From Synechococcales cyanobacterium bin59.metabat.ball.084 (GTDB lineage: Bacteria > Cyanobacteriota > Cyanobacteriia > Cyanobacteriales > Chamaesiphonaceae), in the NCBI GenBank assembly GCA_013297675.1, contig JAAFHZ010000012.1, forward strand, positions 1-54,655: 54,655 nt of DNA. The letters are read 5' to 3'. Below are positions 1 to 9,321 of this stretch, one piece after another; within the stretch, counting starts at the first letter, position 1, and the number at the start of each line of letters is the position of its first letter. Both the position numbers and the translations under genes were made by a program. A model generated the notes under the pieces. That model was given only the letters and a program-made list of their open reading frames with translations. It ran no database searches and was not told the origin of the DNA.

Positions 1-1475
1 CCAGGGCGATTAACCTGACCAATGACAGCTACTTTAATGGGGTTGAGTACTTGAGGACCGAAGCTGCTAGCTGCCAACTGTCTACTACCATCAGAACCAA
101 TTACTGGGTCGGTTGGTAGGTAAATGGTGTCACCATTTTGCAGGACAATATCTTGAGTGTTGTCGCCAGCATTGAGTAGGCGCAATAAATTCACCGGAAT
201 TTTTTGGGGTGAGCCATTGCGGGTGAGACGTCTGACCACAATTCTGCTGGCATCGGCAGAAGCCGTAGCACCTCCAGCTAAACGGATAGCCTCGGTCAGA
301 GTAGGTAAGCTCAATCTACCGCTAGTTCCAGTGCTACCAGCGCCTGAAGATCCTTCCGCTCTGAGGTTGTAAGTACCGGGCTTAGAAATTTCCCCAACAA
401 TCGCAATTTTAATCGCCACATCCTGGCTGCCAATGTTGGAGTCCGAAATCCGGGAAACGTCACTAGCATCAATATTGGTGGCAGTAGGAATAAAAATTCG
501 ATCGCCATCTCGTAAAGTAATGTCCTTGCCAGCATTTTTAATTACGGCCAGCAAGTCAAACGGCGGCATCATAGTACTGCCACGGGCAATCAGGACACGT
601 CTCAGATCAGATGTCTGATTCACCCCCCCGGCCAATTGTACGGCCTGGCTCAGGGTTGGGAATCTACGAGATTCACTAGGATTATTAGACAAAGAAATGC
701 TGTAGGAACCAGCTCGGTTTACTTCCCCAGCCACGGTAACTCTAATCGTGTTTTCTTGACCACCAATATTAGATTCTGCAATCCGAGAGATATCATTGGC
801 ATCAACATTCGTAGCAGTGGGAATGAAGATCGCGTCACCATCGCGCAAGGTGATGTCTTGAGAAGAATCGGCTCTTTGTAGGACTGCCAACAAATTAACT
901 GCTCCAACGCGCCGACCTCGCTGAATACGCACTTGCCGTAAGTTAGCAGATTGATTTACGCCGCCAGCTAGCTGCACAGCTTGGCTGAGGGTGGGAAACT
1001 TTCTGGCATCAGCGAGAGGAATGCTGTAGGAACCAGCGCGATTAATTGCACCGGCAATTGTGATCTGAATTGGTCTGGCTATCAGTAAGCCAACGGTAAC
1101 GTTGGGTGTCCGCACATACAATTGATACTTAGCTTTAATAGCTTCGGATGCTTGGGCAAGAGTTGCCCCCGCTACTGGGACTGCTCCGATAATGGGCAGG
1201 TTTACGCTACCGTCAACCAGCACAATAAATTCGCCGCTGTACTCCGGTACATTGAAAACATCTACGCGCACTCGATCGCCAGGACCAAGAGTGTAAGCAT
1301 CAGGATTTTGCCGCTGTTGAACTTGGCGTGGTGCTACTTTGCTAGGCTGTGGTAAAACTTTGGGCTTAGCTGATGCGGCCTGCGGTAAACCCAGGAATGC
1401 ACACAGTGGAGTGGAGCTTAAGCCGATCAATAGCATCTTGCAGAAGAACTTACTTAGCCTAGCAGTGTCAATCAT
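1..1475 (-). CDS. SLBB-domain polysaccharide export protein (3' end outside window)
   Basis: The gene runs leftward from an ATG at 1475 and stays open to the window edge, so about 491 residues are visible and the C-terminus is missing. A hydrophobic N-terminal signal segment ends near a Gln-Ala-Ala-Ser-Ala-type cleavage region. It is followed by a Wza-type polysaccharide export domain (starting around YTLGPGDRVRVDVF) and then at least three SLBB beta-grasp repeats, each containing blocks such as ITLRDGDAIFIPTATNV and VAGEVNRAGSYSI. The family forms periplasmic or outer-membrane parts of capsule/exopolysaccharide export machines. The SLBB repeats are also similar at DNA level. Family assignment is firm; the exported polymer is unknown. 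Confidence 0.88.
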   Translation of the reverse strand, partial: MIDTARLSKFFCKMLLIGLSSTPLCAFLGLPQAASAKPKVLPQPSKVAPRQVQQRQNPDAYTLGPGDRVRVDVFNVPEYSGEFIVLVDGSVNLPIIGAVPVAGATLAQASEAIKAKYQLYVRTPNVTVGLLIARPIQITIAGAINRAGSYSIPLADARKFPTLSQAVQLAGGVNQSANLRQVRIQRGRRVGAVNLLAVLQRADSSQDITLRDGDAIFIPTATNVDANDISRIAESNIGGQENTIRVTVAGEVNRAGSYSISLSNNPSESRRFPTLSQAVQLAGGVNQTSDLRRVLIARGSTMMPPFDLLAVIKNAGKDITLRDGDRIFIPTATNIDASDVSRISDSNIGSQDVAIKIAIVGEISKPGTYNLRAEGSSGAGSTGTSGRLSLPTLTEAIRLAGGATASADASRIVVRRLTRNGSPQKIPVNLLRLLNAGDNTQDIVLQNGDTIYLPTDPVIGSDGSRQLAASSFGPQVLNPIKVAVIGQVNRP

Positions 1476-1734
1476 TTTGAGTAGAGGTCTGTTAATTTAT
1501 CTGGTGAACCATTTTCATCTTATGCGCTTTTCCAGAGGTTTACCTTCGGCTGTTTGTCGTAGTTTTAGACGATTACAACATCGATCACGGTAATTGAGCG
1601 ATGCAGATTAAAATACTACGGAAGACTACAGGAAATTGGCCAAGAGAAAAAATATTTTTAAATCATAGACAATGATCCTCACTAAAGGTTAATATATGTA
1701 TTCGTGAGTTTTGCCATGAGTTTCGATATCTTCC

Positions 1735-2097
1735 ATGAACGCCCAAGAAATTATTCGCTCGATTGAGGCAGAATACCTCAAAAGTGACCTGCCAGAGCTT
1801 TTCATCGGTGACACCATTAAAGTTGGAGTCAAGATCAAAGAAGGCGAAAAAGAACGGGTTCAACCCTACGAAGGGATCATCATTGCCAGACGGCATGGTG
1901 GTATTAATGAAACCATCACCGTTCGACGGGTTTTCCAAGGTGTAGGTGTAGAGCGGGTCTTCCTGCTGCATTCTCCCAAGGTAGATACCATCACAGTAGT
2001 ACGTCGTGGTAGAGTCAGAAGAGCTAAGCTTTTCTATCTGCGCGATCGCGTGGGCAAAGCCACTCGCGTCAAACAGCGCTTCGATCGAGACAAATAA
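1735..2097 (+). CDS. rplS: 50S ribosomal protein L19
   Basis: This 120-residue protein is full length for bacterial L19, a large-subunit protein at the 30S-50S interface. It shows the family core, including [12 protein letters not shown], the [13 protein letters not shown] block and a basic C-terminal stretch ending [10 protein letters not shown]. The ATG at 1735 gives the expected [11 protein letters not shown] start. A tRNA-Trp follows about 50 bp downstream on the same strand, and a strong hairpin terminator follows the tRNA, so the two are probably cotranscribed. Confidence 0.98.
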   Translation: MNAQEIIRSIEAEYLKSDLPELFIGDTIKVGVKIKEGEKERVQPYEGIIIARRHGGINETITVRRVFQGVGVERVFLLHSPKVDTITVVRRGRVRRAKLFYLRDRVGKATRVKQRFDRDK

Positions 2098-2146
2098 AGT
2101 CTCTATTGAGGTTCCAGGCAGAGGTTGATGATAGTCTCTGTCTTCT

Positions 2147-2219
2147 GCGTCCTTAGTTCAGTTGGTAGAACGTTGGTCTCCAAAACCAAATGTCGAGGGT
2201 TCGAGTCCTTCAGGGCGCG
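2147..2219 (+). tRNA. trnW: tRNA-Trp (anticodon CCA)
   Basis: The 73-nt sequence folds as a cloverleaf: acceptor arm GCGTCCT (2147-2153) pairs with AGGGCGC (2212-2218), with G2219 as discriminator base. The D arm contains AGTTCAGTTGGTAGAAC, the anticodon stem-loop is TTGGT-CTCCAAA-ACCAA with anticodon CCA, and the T arm contains GGTTCGAGTCC. The 3' CCA is not encoded. It lies between rplS and a hairpin terminator. Confidence 0.96.
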
Positions 2220-2230
2220 TCCATAAATTT

Positions 2231-2275
2231 AAAAATACAGCTTGTCAATAATCTGCGACAAGCTGTATTTTTTCA
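2231..2275 (+). terminator. Strong intrinsic terminator after trnW
   Basis: A near-perfect 16-bp stem (2231-2246 pairing with 2257-2272) closes a 10-nt loop and runs into a T-rich tract (TATTTTTTTC). It should end the rplS-trnW transcript. The A-tract on the 5' side means it may also work for transcripts coming from the right. Confidence 0.88.
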
Positions 2276-2319
2276 GGCAATGTTTTATGATTGCCACATA
2301 ACTCTTCTTGCTCTCAGCC

Positions 2320-2691
2320 GTGCCCATCTACAAACAGCAGAAAATAGATCTTCGTGAAAGCTATCCTTGTCCTTGCTGTCGCGGGAGTTTGCAGCAAATT
2401 GTCTTAACTGAGGCTTTGGGCTGCGATCGCTGCCAAAAAATTTTCGCCCTCTGGACAGATGGCTATGTAATTGAGCAAACCTCTAGCCCTTATCACAACT
2501 GTTGGCGCTGGGATGGCAAACACTGGCAAACCAAAAATCCAGCTCCTCATAGTAGCTGGATCTTGTTTGGCGGTTTAGTGTTGACCGCAGCTTTTGCAAT
2601 TGGTGCTTTGCATCTGTTGTCGCGTTCCCCTGAAAAAACTCCGATAGCACCTTATCCGCCTAGAATCAGTGAAAAATCACCAACCTCCTAA
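2320..2691 (+). CDS. Conserved cyanobacterial zinc-ribbon protein with one TM helix
   Basis: About 123 residues from a GTG at 2320 (MPIYKQQKIDLRESY); an in-frame TTG at 2308 is the upstream alternative, but the GTG fits the start of cyanobacterial homologues I recall. Paired cysteines at residues 17/19/20 and 35/38 (CPCC and CDRC) form a likely zinc ribbon. A single hydrophobic helix (about residues 80-98) follows, with a Pro/Ser-rich tail. Function is unknown. It converges on the KH-like gene with an 8-bp gap. Confidence 0.75.
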   Translation: MPIYKQQKIDLRESYPCPCCRGSLQQIVLTEALGCDRCQKIFALWTDGYVIEQTSSPYHNCWRWDGKHWQTKNPAPHSSWILFGGLVLTAAFAIGALHLLSRSPEKTPIAPYPPRISEKSPTS

Positions 2692-2699
2692 AAACAGAT

Positions 2700-3059
2700 T
2701 TACTCAGTTTTTTTTACTGGGCGGGCAACACGAGAAATTGGTGGATTGGATCGCTCACTTATGGGGGGCAGCTCTGAAGTAGCCAATCTTCTCGCACCAG
2801 CATTGGGGTTGTACAAATCTAAATGCACCGACTGGCCAGCTTCTCTGGCAGCGGCAGCTAAAACTGCCTTGGTGGCATACAAGTGGCGATTACCAGTAGC
2901 CACCAACATTCCTTGATCAATTTCAGCAAAAGAAACCCTCACCCAAACTCGCGCATGAGTGGGAATATATTCACAATCTACACGCAGAGCTTCTGGCTGG
3001 CTTAAAAAAGGCTTCAGCAAAGCAGCAATGATCTGCTGGTATGGAGGGTGATTTGCCAT
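2700..3059 (-). CDS. KhpA-like KH-domain RNA-binding protein
   Basis: 119 residues, encoded 6 bp downstream of rpsP on the same strand, which is the conserved position of the small KH protein KhpA. The N-terminal half (YQQIIAALLKPFLSQPEAL and following strands) matches the KhpA layout. The usual GxxG RNA-contact loop is not evident: the equivalent region reads DQGMLVATGNRHLYATKAVL. The C-terminus carries a basic, proline-containing extension ending RVARPVKKTE. RNA binding is therefore inferred from family and context, and the degenerate loop lowers certainty. Confidence 0.78.
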   Translation of the reverse strand: MANHPPYQQIIAALLKPFLSQPEALRVDCEYIPTHARVWVRVSFAEIDQGMLVATGNRHLYATKAVLAAAAREAGQSVHLDLYNPNAGARRLATSELPPISERSNPPISRVARPVKKTE

Positions 3060-3065
3060 CTAGGT

Positions 3066-3341
3066 CTATGCGCTAGGTGCAGCCGCTGCAACAGGTCTAG
3101 GAGTAGCAGTTAGAATGCTGGCATTGACCAACAGCCTGCGGACAGTTTCGGTAGGCTGAGCGCCTTGACTAAGGCGGGCTTTGATTGCTTCTTCATTCAG
3201 ACGCACTTCTTTAGTGCGAGGATTATAAAAACCTAGTTCTTCTAGAGGGCGACCATCGCGGCGGGTGGTACTCTGACAAGCTACGATTCTGTAGCTGGCT
3301 TCGCGCTTTTTACCCTGTTTCTTGAGCCGTAATTTAACCAT
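3066..3341 (-). CDS. rpsP: 30S ribosomal protein S16
   Basis: The start is set at the ATG at 3341 giving [19 protein letters not shown], the canonical bS16 N-terminus; the reading frame is open seven codons further upstream but that extension is not family-like. The 91-residue product contains [20 protein letters not shown] and an Ala/Pro-rich C-terminal tail typical of cyanobacterial S16. It is the first gene of a two-gene unit with the KH-like protein. Confidence 0.97.
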   Translation of the reverse strand: MVKLRLKKQGKKREASYRIVACQSTTRRDGRPLEELGFYNPRTKEVRLNEEAIKARLSQGAQPTETVRRLLVNASILTATPRPVAAAAPSA

Positions 3342-3486
3342 GTGCTGAGTACTAACTAACAAAGTTTTGATTCTATCACTAAACCAGATCGTTCGTCATC
3401 TGTTTGGCAGCAAAATCTGGTGAATATTTTCTCTGGCGACCGATCTCTGGGCAAACTGAGACTATCAGCATCTGAAAAATATACAT

Positions 3487-3882
3487 ATGAAAAATCTTTC
3501 TTCCGTGGTTCGACCAGCAATTTGCCTAGTGGCAATCGGTCTCCTCACCATGCTCTCGGCTTGCAATAGCCCCCAAAAGACCGCTGCGGTTCTGCCTGCT
3601 GCCACTCAAAAATCTGAGATAAAGCCCGGTGGCATCTATGTATACAAAGGTGGTGATGGCAGCTTAGGAACGCTGAAAGTTTTGGCTACTGGCGACGGCA
3701 CAGTAGATGTGCGGCTGTATAAAAATCGCTTTCAGACAGTCCCAGGATCGATCGATCTCAAGACCTTAGAAGTAAGTGTCAAACGTGAAATTTTGTCTGT
3801 CAGAGGATTTCAGACTTGGCAACCCCAAATAGTAGCAGAGCAGCCAGTGACCAAAGAAGAACTGGCTGAACCTCCCCAGTAA
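3487..3882 (+). CDS. Small lipoprotein of unknown function
   Basis: 131 residues with a lipoprotein signal peptide: a basic N-terminus, a hydrophobic core, and a lipobox (MLSAC) placing the lipidated cysteine at residue 26. The mature part (about 105 residues) is probably beta-rich, with segments such as GGIYVYKGGDGSLGTLKVL. I do not recognise a named family. It converges with accD, the two stop codons being only 3 bp apart. Confidence 0.72.
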   Translation: MKNLSSVVRPAICLVAIGLLTMLSACNSPQKTAAVLPAATQKSEIKPGGIYVYKGGDGSLGTLKVLATGDGTVDVRLYKNRFQTVPGSIDLKTLEVSVKREILSVRGFQTWQPQIVAEQPVTKEELAEPPQ

Positions 3883-3885
3883 GCC

Positions 3886-4782
3886 CTAAATCCCCGCAGC
3901 GACAGTATCTGCCACAGATAATTCATGGCGTTGATGTAACCGTAAAAGCTGAGCCAAAGACGATCGCAGCTTGGGACGAGGAACAATTCGATCGACGAAG
4001 CCATGCTCGAATAGATACTCGGAAGTCTGAAAATTGTCGGGTAACTTTTCTCGCAGAGTTTGTTCAATTACCCGCCGACCAGCAAAGCCGATCGTGGCTT
4101 TGGGTTCGGCCAAAATAATGTCGCCCAACATTGCAAAGCTAGCAATTACGCCCCCCATGGTGGGGTTAGTCAAGATGGGAATGTATAGCAGCTTGGCTTC
4201 TCGATGACGAGCCAAAGCGGCGGAGATTTTCGCCATTTGCATGAGGCTGAGCATTCCTTCTTGCATTCTGGCTCCACCGGAGGCGCAGAGAATGACTACT
4301 GGCAAACGGTGACTGGTACCAAACTCGATCGCCCGCGCCAATTTTTCGCCTACCACCGAACCCATACTGCCGCCCATAAACCGAAAATCCATCACCCCCA
4401 GCACCACTCCTTCGCCCTCGATTTTGCCGCTGCCGGTGAGCACCGCATCGGTGAGTCCGGTTTTGTCTTGAGTTTCTTTAATCTGATCAATGTAAGGCTT
4501 GCGATGCACAAACTTTAGTGGATCGGAGGGGCGAATGTGATCATCTAACGAACTCCAAGTGCCACTATCTACTAACTGCGCCACGCGCTCATCGCAAGTT
4601 ACCCGGCGGTGGTGTGCGCAGTCTAAACAGACCATCTGATTAGCTTTGAGGTCTTTACTATAGGCGATCGCCCCGCAGGCATCACATTTTGTCCATAGGC
4701 CATCAGCGATTTCTCGCTCTTGCTGGGTTTGAATGGCGGGGTCAGCTTTTTGACGATTAGCAAACCAATCGATAAGAGTCAT
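3886..4782 (-). CDS. accD: Acetyl-CoA carboxylase carboxyltransferase subunit beta
   Basis: This 298-residue protein is the beta subunit of the carboxyltransferase that moves carboxyl from biotin-BCCP to acetyl-CoA to make malonyl-CoA, the first step of fatty-acid synthesis. A four-cysteine zinc finger is visible (C33, C36, C52, C55), followed by the crotonase-fold carboxyltransferase domain with [42 protein letters not shown] and [12 protein letters not shown]. Length is normal for cyanobacterial AccD. Confidence 0.97.
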   Translation of the reverse strand: MTLIDWFANRQKADPAIQTQQEREIADGLWTKCDACGAIAYSKDLKANQMVCLDCAHHRRVTCDERVAQLVDSGTWSSLDDHIRPSDPLKFVHRKPYIDQIKETQDKTGLTDAVLTGSGKIEGEGVVLGVMDFRFMGGSMGSVVGEKLARAIEFGTSHRLPVVILCASGGARMQEGMLSLMQMAKISAALARHREAKLLYIPILTNPTMGGVIASFAMLGDIILAEPKATIGFAGRRVIEQTLREKLPDNFQTSEYLFEHGFVDRIVPRPKLRSSLAQLLRLHQRHELSVADTVAAGI

Positions 4783-4926
4783 AGTTTAGAACGCTGATAT
4801 GTGCGGTTTTTCAGAGATTCCCCTGATTTATCCAGGGTCAGTCAAAGATATTACCAAATCTTAACATTGGCTTAAGACAAATCGATGGCGGTGGCACGAG
4901 TATTTCTTATCAGAATGTGCAGGTAA

Positions 4927-7200
4927 TTATTGTTTTTGCTTAGGTGGCTCGACTCTACGTAAAGCTGGTCGTTGGCTTTGCAGAGGAGTCCCTCGATCAA
5001 ATACACCTCTGATCGGCGCTGCTGTAACCGGTGCTTCAGTTTTAGTCTCTTTCACTGCCCGATGCTTCATCGTTAGCGCTACTCGCTTCAGGGCTTTGTC
5101 GATTTCCATCACTTTAACCTGCACCACTTGCCCGACTTTGACAATTTCTTTGGGGTCACTGACATACCGATCGGCTAATTGCGACACATGCACCAAGCCA
5201 TCTTGATGTACGCCGATATCCACAAAAGCGCCGAAGTTGGCCACGTTAGTCACAATGCCTTCTAGCTCCATGCCCACTTCCAGGTCAGACATTTCTTTGA
5301 TATTGGCGCTAAAAGTGGCATAGCGGAACTCGGCACGGGGGTCTCTTCCGGGTTTTTCTAGCTCGTTAATGATATCCCGCAAGGTTGGTTCACCGATTGC
5401 TTCAGTAATATAGCTACGCAAATTTTTCTTGAGGAGTTCGGCAATTTGAGTGGTTTCGGTCAACGGGATTTTTTCGGCTTTGGCGATCGACTCTACTAAG
5501 CCATAGCTCTCGGGATGTACGGCGGTATTGTCTAAGGGATTTTTGCCCGATCGAATTCGTAAAAATCCGGCGGCTTGTTCAAAAGCTTTTGGCCCTAGTT
5601 TGGGCACTTTGCGCAGAGTTTTGCGATCAACAAAAGCACCATTCTCGTTGCGATAAGCCACAATATTTCCCGCGATCGCGGCAGTCACGCCAGAGACAGA
5701 AGTTAACAGTTCTTTAGATGCCGTATTTAAATCTACGCCCACATAGTTAACGCAGCTCTCTACGGTTTCATCGAGCTGTTTCTTGAGTAACTTTTGATCT
5801 ACATCGTGCTGATATTGCCCAACGCCGATCGACTTAGGATCAATCTTCACTAGTTCAGCCAAAGGATCTTGGAGACGGCGACCGATGCTGATGGCACCGC
5901 GCACGGTAATATCCAGTTCAGGGAATTCTTCGATCGCTACTTTGCTGGCGGAGTAAATAGAGGCTCCCGATTCGTTGACCATTACTTTGACAATGGCTCT
6001 ATCAATCTTTTGCAGAACTGTAGCGACAAATTCATCGGTTTCGCGGCCAGCAGTGCCATTACCGATCGCAATTAGTTCGATTTGGTATTTTTCTAGTAAC
6101 TGGTAGAGAGTAGCAGCGGCTTTTTCGGTTTGGCCGGTGTGAGGAAAGATTGCTTGATATTCTAAGAATTTGCCAGTGTTGTCTAACACTGCTACCTTAC
6201 AGCCCGTGCGGAATCCGGGATCGATCGCGCAAGTCGGCTTCATCCCAGCCGGGGCAGAGAGTAGCAATTCTTTTAAGTTGGCAGCAAAGGTTTGGATTGA
6301 CTCTAAATCGGCGGCCTGTTTCTTAATGCCGCGAACTTCGTTGATTAAGGAGTTTTTGAGAAGTCGTTGCCAGGTGTCTTCGATCGTGCTGCGGTAAAAA
6401 TCTCGCAAAGGAGCGTCTTTAGTACGAATAATGCGACTTTGTAAATATTCTTGCACTACATCTTCGTCGCAGACTAGGGCAAAATCTAGGATTTCTTCCT
6501 GTTCACCCCGATAGAGGGCTAATAGATTATGGGCAGCAATGTTTTTGATGCGATTGCTGTAGTTACGATACATCTCAAACTTGGTGCTGCCTTCTGGGTG
6601 GGCGGCTTTGATTTTGGAGACAAAGCTGCCATTGTTTAATAAAAATTCTCGTAGATAAGCGCGGAATTCAGCAGTATCGGCTATTTCTTCTGCGAGAATA
6701 TCTGATGCTCCTTGGAGCGCTTCGGTAGCGGTTTTGACTCCTTTAGCTTCGTCAACATATTGGGCGGCAGCGGTTGCTAAGGATGCAGGAGTTGCGGCGG
6801 GCTGGTTTTGAGCTTTCAGCCACTGAGCTAGAGGTTCTAGTCCTTTTTCGCGGGCGATCATGGCCTTGGTGCGGCGTTTGGGTTTGTAGGGTAGGTAAAG
6901 GTCTTCTAGTTCGGTTTTTTGCAGACAGTTTTCAATTTGCTGGCGCAGTTCGGGGGTGAGTTTGCCTTGAGATTCGATCGATTCCAAAATTACTTTTTGT
7001 CGATCGACCAATTCTGTTAGGTAGGTAAATCGATCGTTCAGATCCCGGAGCTGAGTCTCATCCATGGTGTCGGTGCGCTCTTTGCGGTAGCGGGCGATAA
7101 AGGGAATGGTGGCTCCTTCAGCAAAGAGTTCGAGGGCGGCCTGTACTTGGTGGGGGCGCAGGGAGAGTTCGGCGGCTAGTAGTTTTGGGATATCGATCAT
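4927..7200 (-). CDS. tex: Tex-family RNA-binding transcription accessory protein
   Basis: 757 residues with the usual Tex architecture: N-terminal helical region (LAAELSLRPHQVQAALELF, IPFIARYRKERTDTMDETQL), a YqgF/RNase H-like domain (CAIDPGFRTGCKVAVLD), helix-hairpin-helix repeats (LTSVSGVTAAIAGNIVAYR), and a C-terminal S1 domain at about 639-712 (GIVTNVANFGAFVDIGVHQDG). A basic, proline-rich tail of about 45 residues follows. Tex proteins bind nucleic acid and affect transcription; the role in cyanobacteria is not well defined. Confidence 0.95.
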   Translation of the reverse strand: MIDIPKLLAAELSLRPHQVQAALELFAEGATIPFIARYRKERTDTMDETQLRDLNDRFTYLTELVDRQKVILESIESQGKLTPELRQQIENCLQKTELEDLYLPYKPKRRTKAMIAREKGLEPLAQWLKAQNQPAATPASLATAAAQYVDEAKGVKTATEALQGASDILAEEIADTAEFRAYLREFLLNNGSFVSKIKAAHPEGSTKFEMYRNYSNRIKNIAAHNLLALYRGEQEEILDFALVCDEDVVQEYLQSRIIRTKDAPLRDFYRSTIEDTWQRLLKNSLINEVRGIKKQAADLESIQTFAANLKELLLSAPAGMKPTCAIDPGFRTGCKVAVLDNTGKFLEYQAIFPHTGQTEKAAATLYQLLEKYQIELIAIGNGTAGRETDEFVATVLQKIDRAIVKVMVNESGASIYSASKVAIEEFPELDITVRGAISIGRRLQDPLAELVKIDPKSIGVGQYQHDVDQKLLKKQLDETVESCVNYVGVDLNTASKELLTSVSGVTAAIAGNIVAYRNENGAFVDRKTLRKVPKLGPKAFEQAAGFLRIRSGKNPLDNTAVHPESYGLVESIAKAEKIPLTETTQIAELLKKNLRSYITEAIGEPTLRDIINELEKPGRDPRAEFRYATFSANIKEMSDLEVGMELEGIVTNVANFGAFVDIGVHQDGLVHVSQLADRYVSDPKEIVKVGQVVQVKVMEIDKALKRVALTMKHRAVKETKTEAPVTAAPIRGVFDRGTPLQSQRPALRRVEPPKQKQ

Positions 7201-7427
7201 GATCTGGGGCGCTGTCTGGGGAGTGATTTAGGCTATTCTAACGCCGATTTGCAAAGATGCTGGCACTGTTCAGGGATAATTTTAGTAAAAATTTGGGGAG
7301 AAAATTGTTCCTGTTTCCGGCCACTAGCGAGGCAGCATGATAAATTTCTCTCTTGGTGTAAATGCCTTTAATTAATCAGGGTCTGGCTGGGTATAATCTA
7401 ATCGAGTGCCATTACCACCCTACCACC

Positions 7428-7790
7428 ATGAACCTTGATCCTGACAGTCAACCTTTACAAATCGATTGGGAACGCCTGAGTCAAATTTCTGACGATGACG
7501 AAGAATTTCAGCTAGAGCTACTGAATATGCTGGCAACAGATGTTACCGATCAAATAGCTATGATCAGCAGCGCCATCGCGCAACAGAACAGCAAAGAGTT
7601 GCAAGAACTCGGTCATTACCTCAAAGGCTCTACTGCCAATGTGGGCGTAAACTCCATGGCTTTGATTTCCAAACAGCTCGAAGAAGCGGGCAGAACAGAA
7701 CAGCTTGAGCTAGCAACGACTTGCCTAGCAGCTTTGGCTGATCAACAAAATAAATTGCTAGCCTATTTAGCCACTAAAACAGCGGGCTGA
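7428..7790 (+). CDS. Stand-alone Hpt phosphotransfer protein
   Basis: About 120 residues from the ATG at 7428; the frame is open 22 codons upstream but the extension does not resemble an Hpt domain. The Hpt signature HYLKGSTANVG places the phospho-accepting histidine at residue 63. Such proteins relay phosphate between receiver domains and a hybrid kinase or output regulator. No kinase or receiver is encoded nearby, so its partners are elsewhere. Confidence 0.85.
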   Translation: MNLDPDSQPLQIDWERLSQISDDDEEFQLELLNMLATDVTDQIAMISSAIAQQNSKELQELGHYLKGSTANVGVNSMALISKQLEEAGRTEQLELATTCLAALADQQNKLLAYLATKTAG

Positions 7791-7802
7791 TATCAGCCCG
7801 CT
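7781..7802. terminator. 22-bp perfect palindrome between convergent genes
   Basis: A perfect 22-bp palindrome (AGCGGGCTGA followed by its complement-symmetric half) spans the stop codon of the Hpt gene and ends 18 bp before the stop of the convergent ABC-binding lipoprotein gene. It could act as a bidirectional terminator or 3'-end stabiliser. There is no clear T-tract on either side. Confidence 0.5.
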
Positions 7803-7820
7803 TAGGTTTAAGCTATTGAC

Positions 7821-9215
7821 TTAGTTAGTCTTAGCTGGAGTCTTTTCTGCTTCTTTGGGTTTCTCGCTGGCTTTAGAGTCGGGCTTAGCACCTTCTTTAG
7901 CCACCCCGATCGATACGTTACTGATGGTTTTGTAAGTGTTGTCGGGCTGAATTTCCCAAACGTCATAACTGCCTAGCACATCACCGTATTGGTCGATATC
8001 TACCGCCCCACTGGCTCCTTCGTAGTTAATTGTCTTGCCCGCCTTGAGCAGTTCCAAGCCTTTGCAAACATCGGTAACTGCTTCACCGCCGCCAGTACCA
8101 CCAGATACCTCCCGGATTTTGCTTTGAATACCTTCGCCAGTGTTGGATTTCGCCGACTGCGCTGCCAGCATCATCAACATTGCGGCATCCCAAGACTGTG
8201 CTAGGTAGGGAGTGAAGGGCTTATTGGTGGTTTTCCAGGCAGCTTCAAAGTCTTTGTAAGCATTACCTTTAGCACCGGGCACAGTACCTAAGGCTCCGGC
8301 TAACATCGATTTACCTTCTTTGGTTTTCGCCACCAGTTTAGGGAAAGCATCAGAGTAGCCAGCATCGGGCATCAAAATCTGTACGCCCTTGAGCAAGCCG
8401 CTTTCGTAAGCTGCTTTGAGTACTGACGGGCCACTTTCATCTGGGTAGACGATCGCTGCCAAACCTTGAGGATTACCGGCTAATGCAGTTTTTACCTCGG
8501 TATCAAAGGTAGACCCTTTGGGGTCGTAATGTACGGGGTTGCTTTCGTTAGTGATTGTACCGCCCAGTTTCTTGAAGGCTGAGATAAATTCTTTCTCGAA
8601 AGCAGTACCGTAATCGTTTTTGATCGAAAGCACCGCTACTTTTTTTAATCCTTTATCAAAAGCTACTTTGGCTAAAGCAGGCGCTTGATGAATATCTGAA
8701 GGAGCTGTGCGTGACCAATACCCTTGAAACTTCCCTTCTTTAGCCGAATCAGTAAACTTAGGGCTAGTGCTGCCGGGAGAGATGAGCATTACTTTGTTTT
8801 TGGTGGCGATCGAAGTAGCCGCGCTAGAAACGCTGCTAGCAAAAGAACCCACTACTCCGGCCACCTTATCGGCAGTGGCGAGTTTGGTCATGGCAGATGT
8901 TGCTGACTCCGACTTACTTTGATCGTCTTCTACCACCACATCAGCCACGGGTTTGCCATTGACACCGCCGCATTTATTGACTTTGGCTACGGCTAGCTTC
9001 ACCGCTTCGGGCAAGGGTGCGGCGATCGAAGCCACATCTCCGGTCGCCGAAAGTAAGGTGCCTAACTTTAATGGCGAACTGGCATCCGGCGCACTAGCCG
9101 CCGGGCTATTTGCAGCGGCGGTTGCACCGGGCTTCGGAGGCGCTGGATCTGTACAGCCGGTTAAAATGCTGGTGGTGCTTAGAGCTAAGCAAATGGCGAT
9201 CGTAGACTTATTCAT
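7821..9215 (-). CDS. ABC transporter substrate-binding lipoprotein (branched-chain amino acid type)
   Basis: 464 residues with a lipoprotein signal (lipobox ILTGC, lipidated Cys21), an Ala/Pro-rich linker, and a periplasmic-binding domain of the LivK/Peripla_BP_6 kind: LKLGTLLSATGDVASIAAPL near the start, then VNKCGGVNGKPV, VAGVVGSFASSVSSAAT and ISPGSTSPKF. It ends in a Lys/Glu/Pro-rich charged tail. No permease or ATPase genes of this transporter are adjacent. The ligand (amino acid, urea or other) cannot be told from the sequence. Confidence 0.9.
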   Translation of the reverse strand: MNKSTIAICLALSTTSILTGCTDPAPPKPGATAAANSPAASAPDASSPLKLGTLLSATGDVASIAAPLPEAVKLAVAKVNKCGGVNGKPVADVVVEDDQSKSESATSAMTKLATADKVAGVVGSFASSVSSAATSIATKNKVMLISPGSTSPKFTDSAKEGKFQGYWSRTAPSDIHQAPALAKVAFDKGLKKVAVLSIKNDYGTAFEKEFISAFKKLGGTITNESNPVHYDPKGSTFDTEVKTALAGNPQGLAAIVYPDESGPSVLKAAYESGLLKGVQILMPDAGYSDAFPKLVAKTKEGKSMLAGALGTVPGAKGNAYKDFEAAWKTTNKPFTPYLAQSWDAAMLMMLAAQSAKSNTGEGIQSKIREVSGGTGGGEAVTDVCKGLELLKAGKTINYEGASGAVDIDQYGDVLGSYDVWEIQPDNTYKTISNVSIGVAKEGAKPDSKASEKPKEAEKTPAKTN

Positions 9216-9321
9216 AAAAACTGAAACTCCTCATCACTAGATTACTTTCGACATCAGCATCGAAATCTAGCCTGATTGTAGCGCGAAGCACCTGCACTGC
9301 CTAGGTATTGGTTAACTAATC

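Noticed and set aside
2147-2219. tRNA-Trp as an integration site for a genomic island
   Set aside because: No integrase and no direct repeat of the tRNA 3' end was found in the window.
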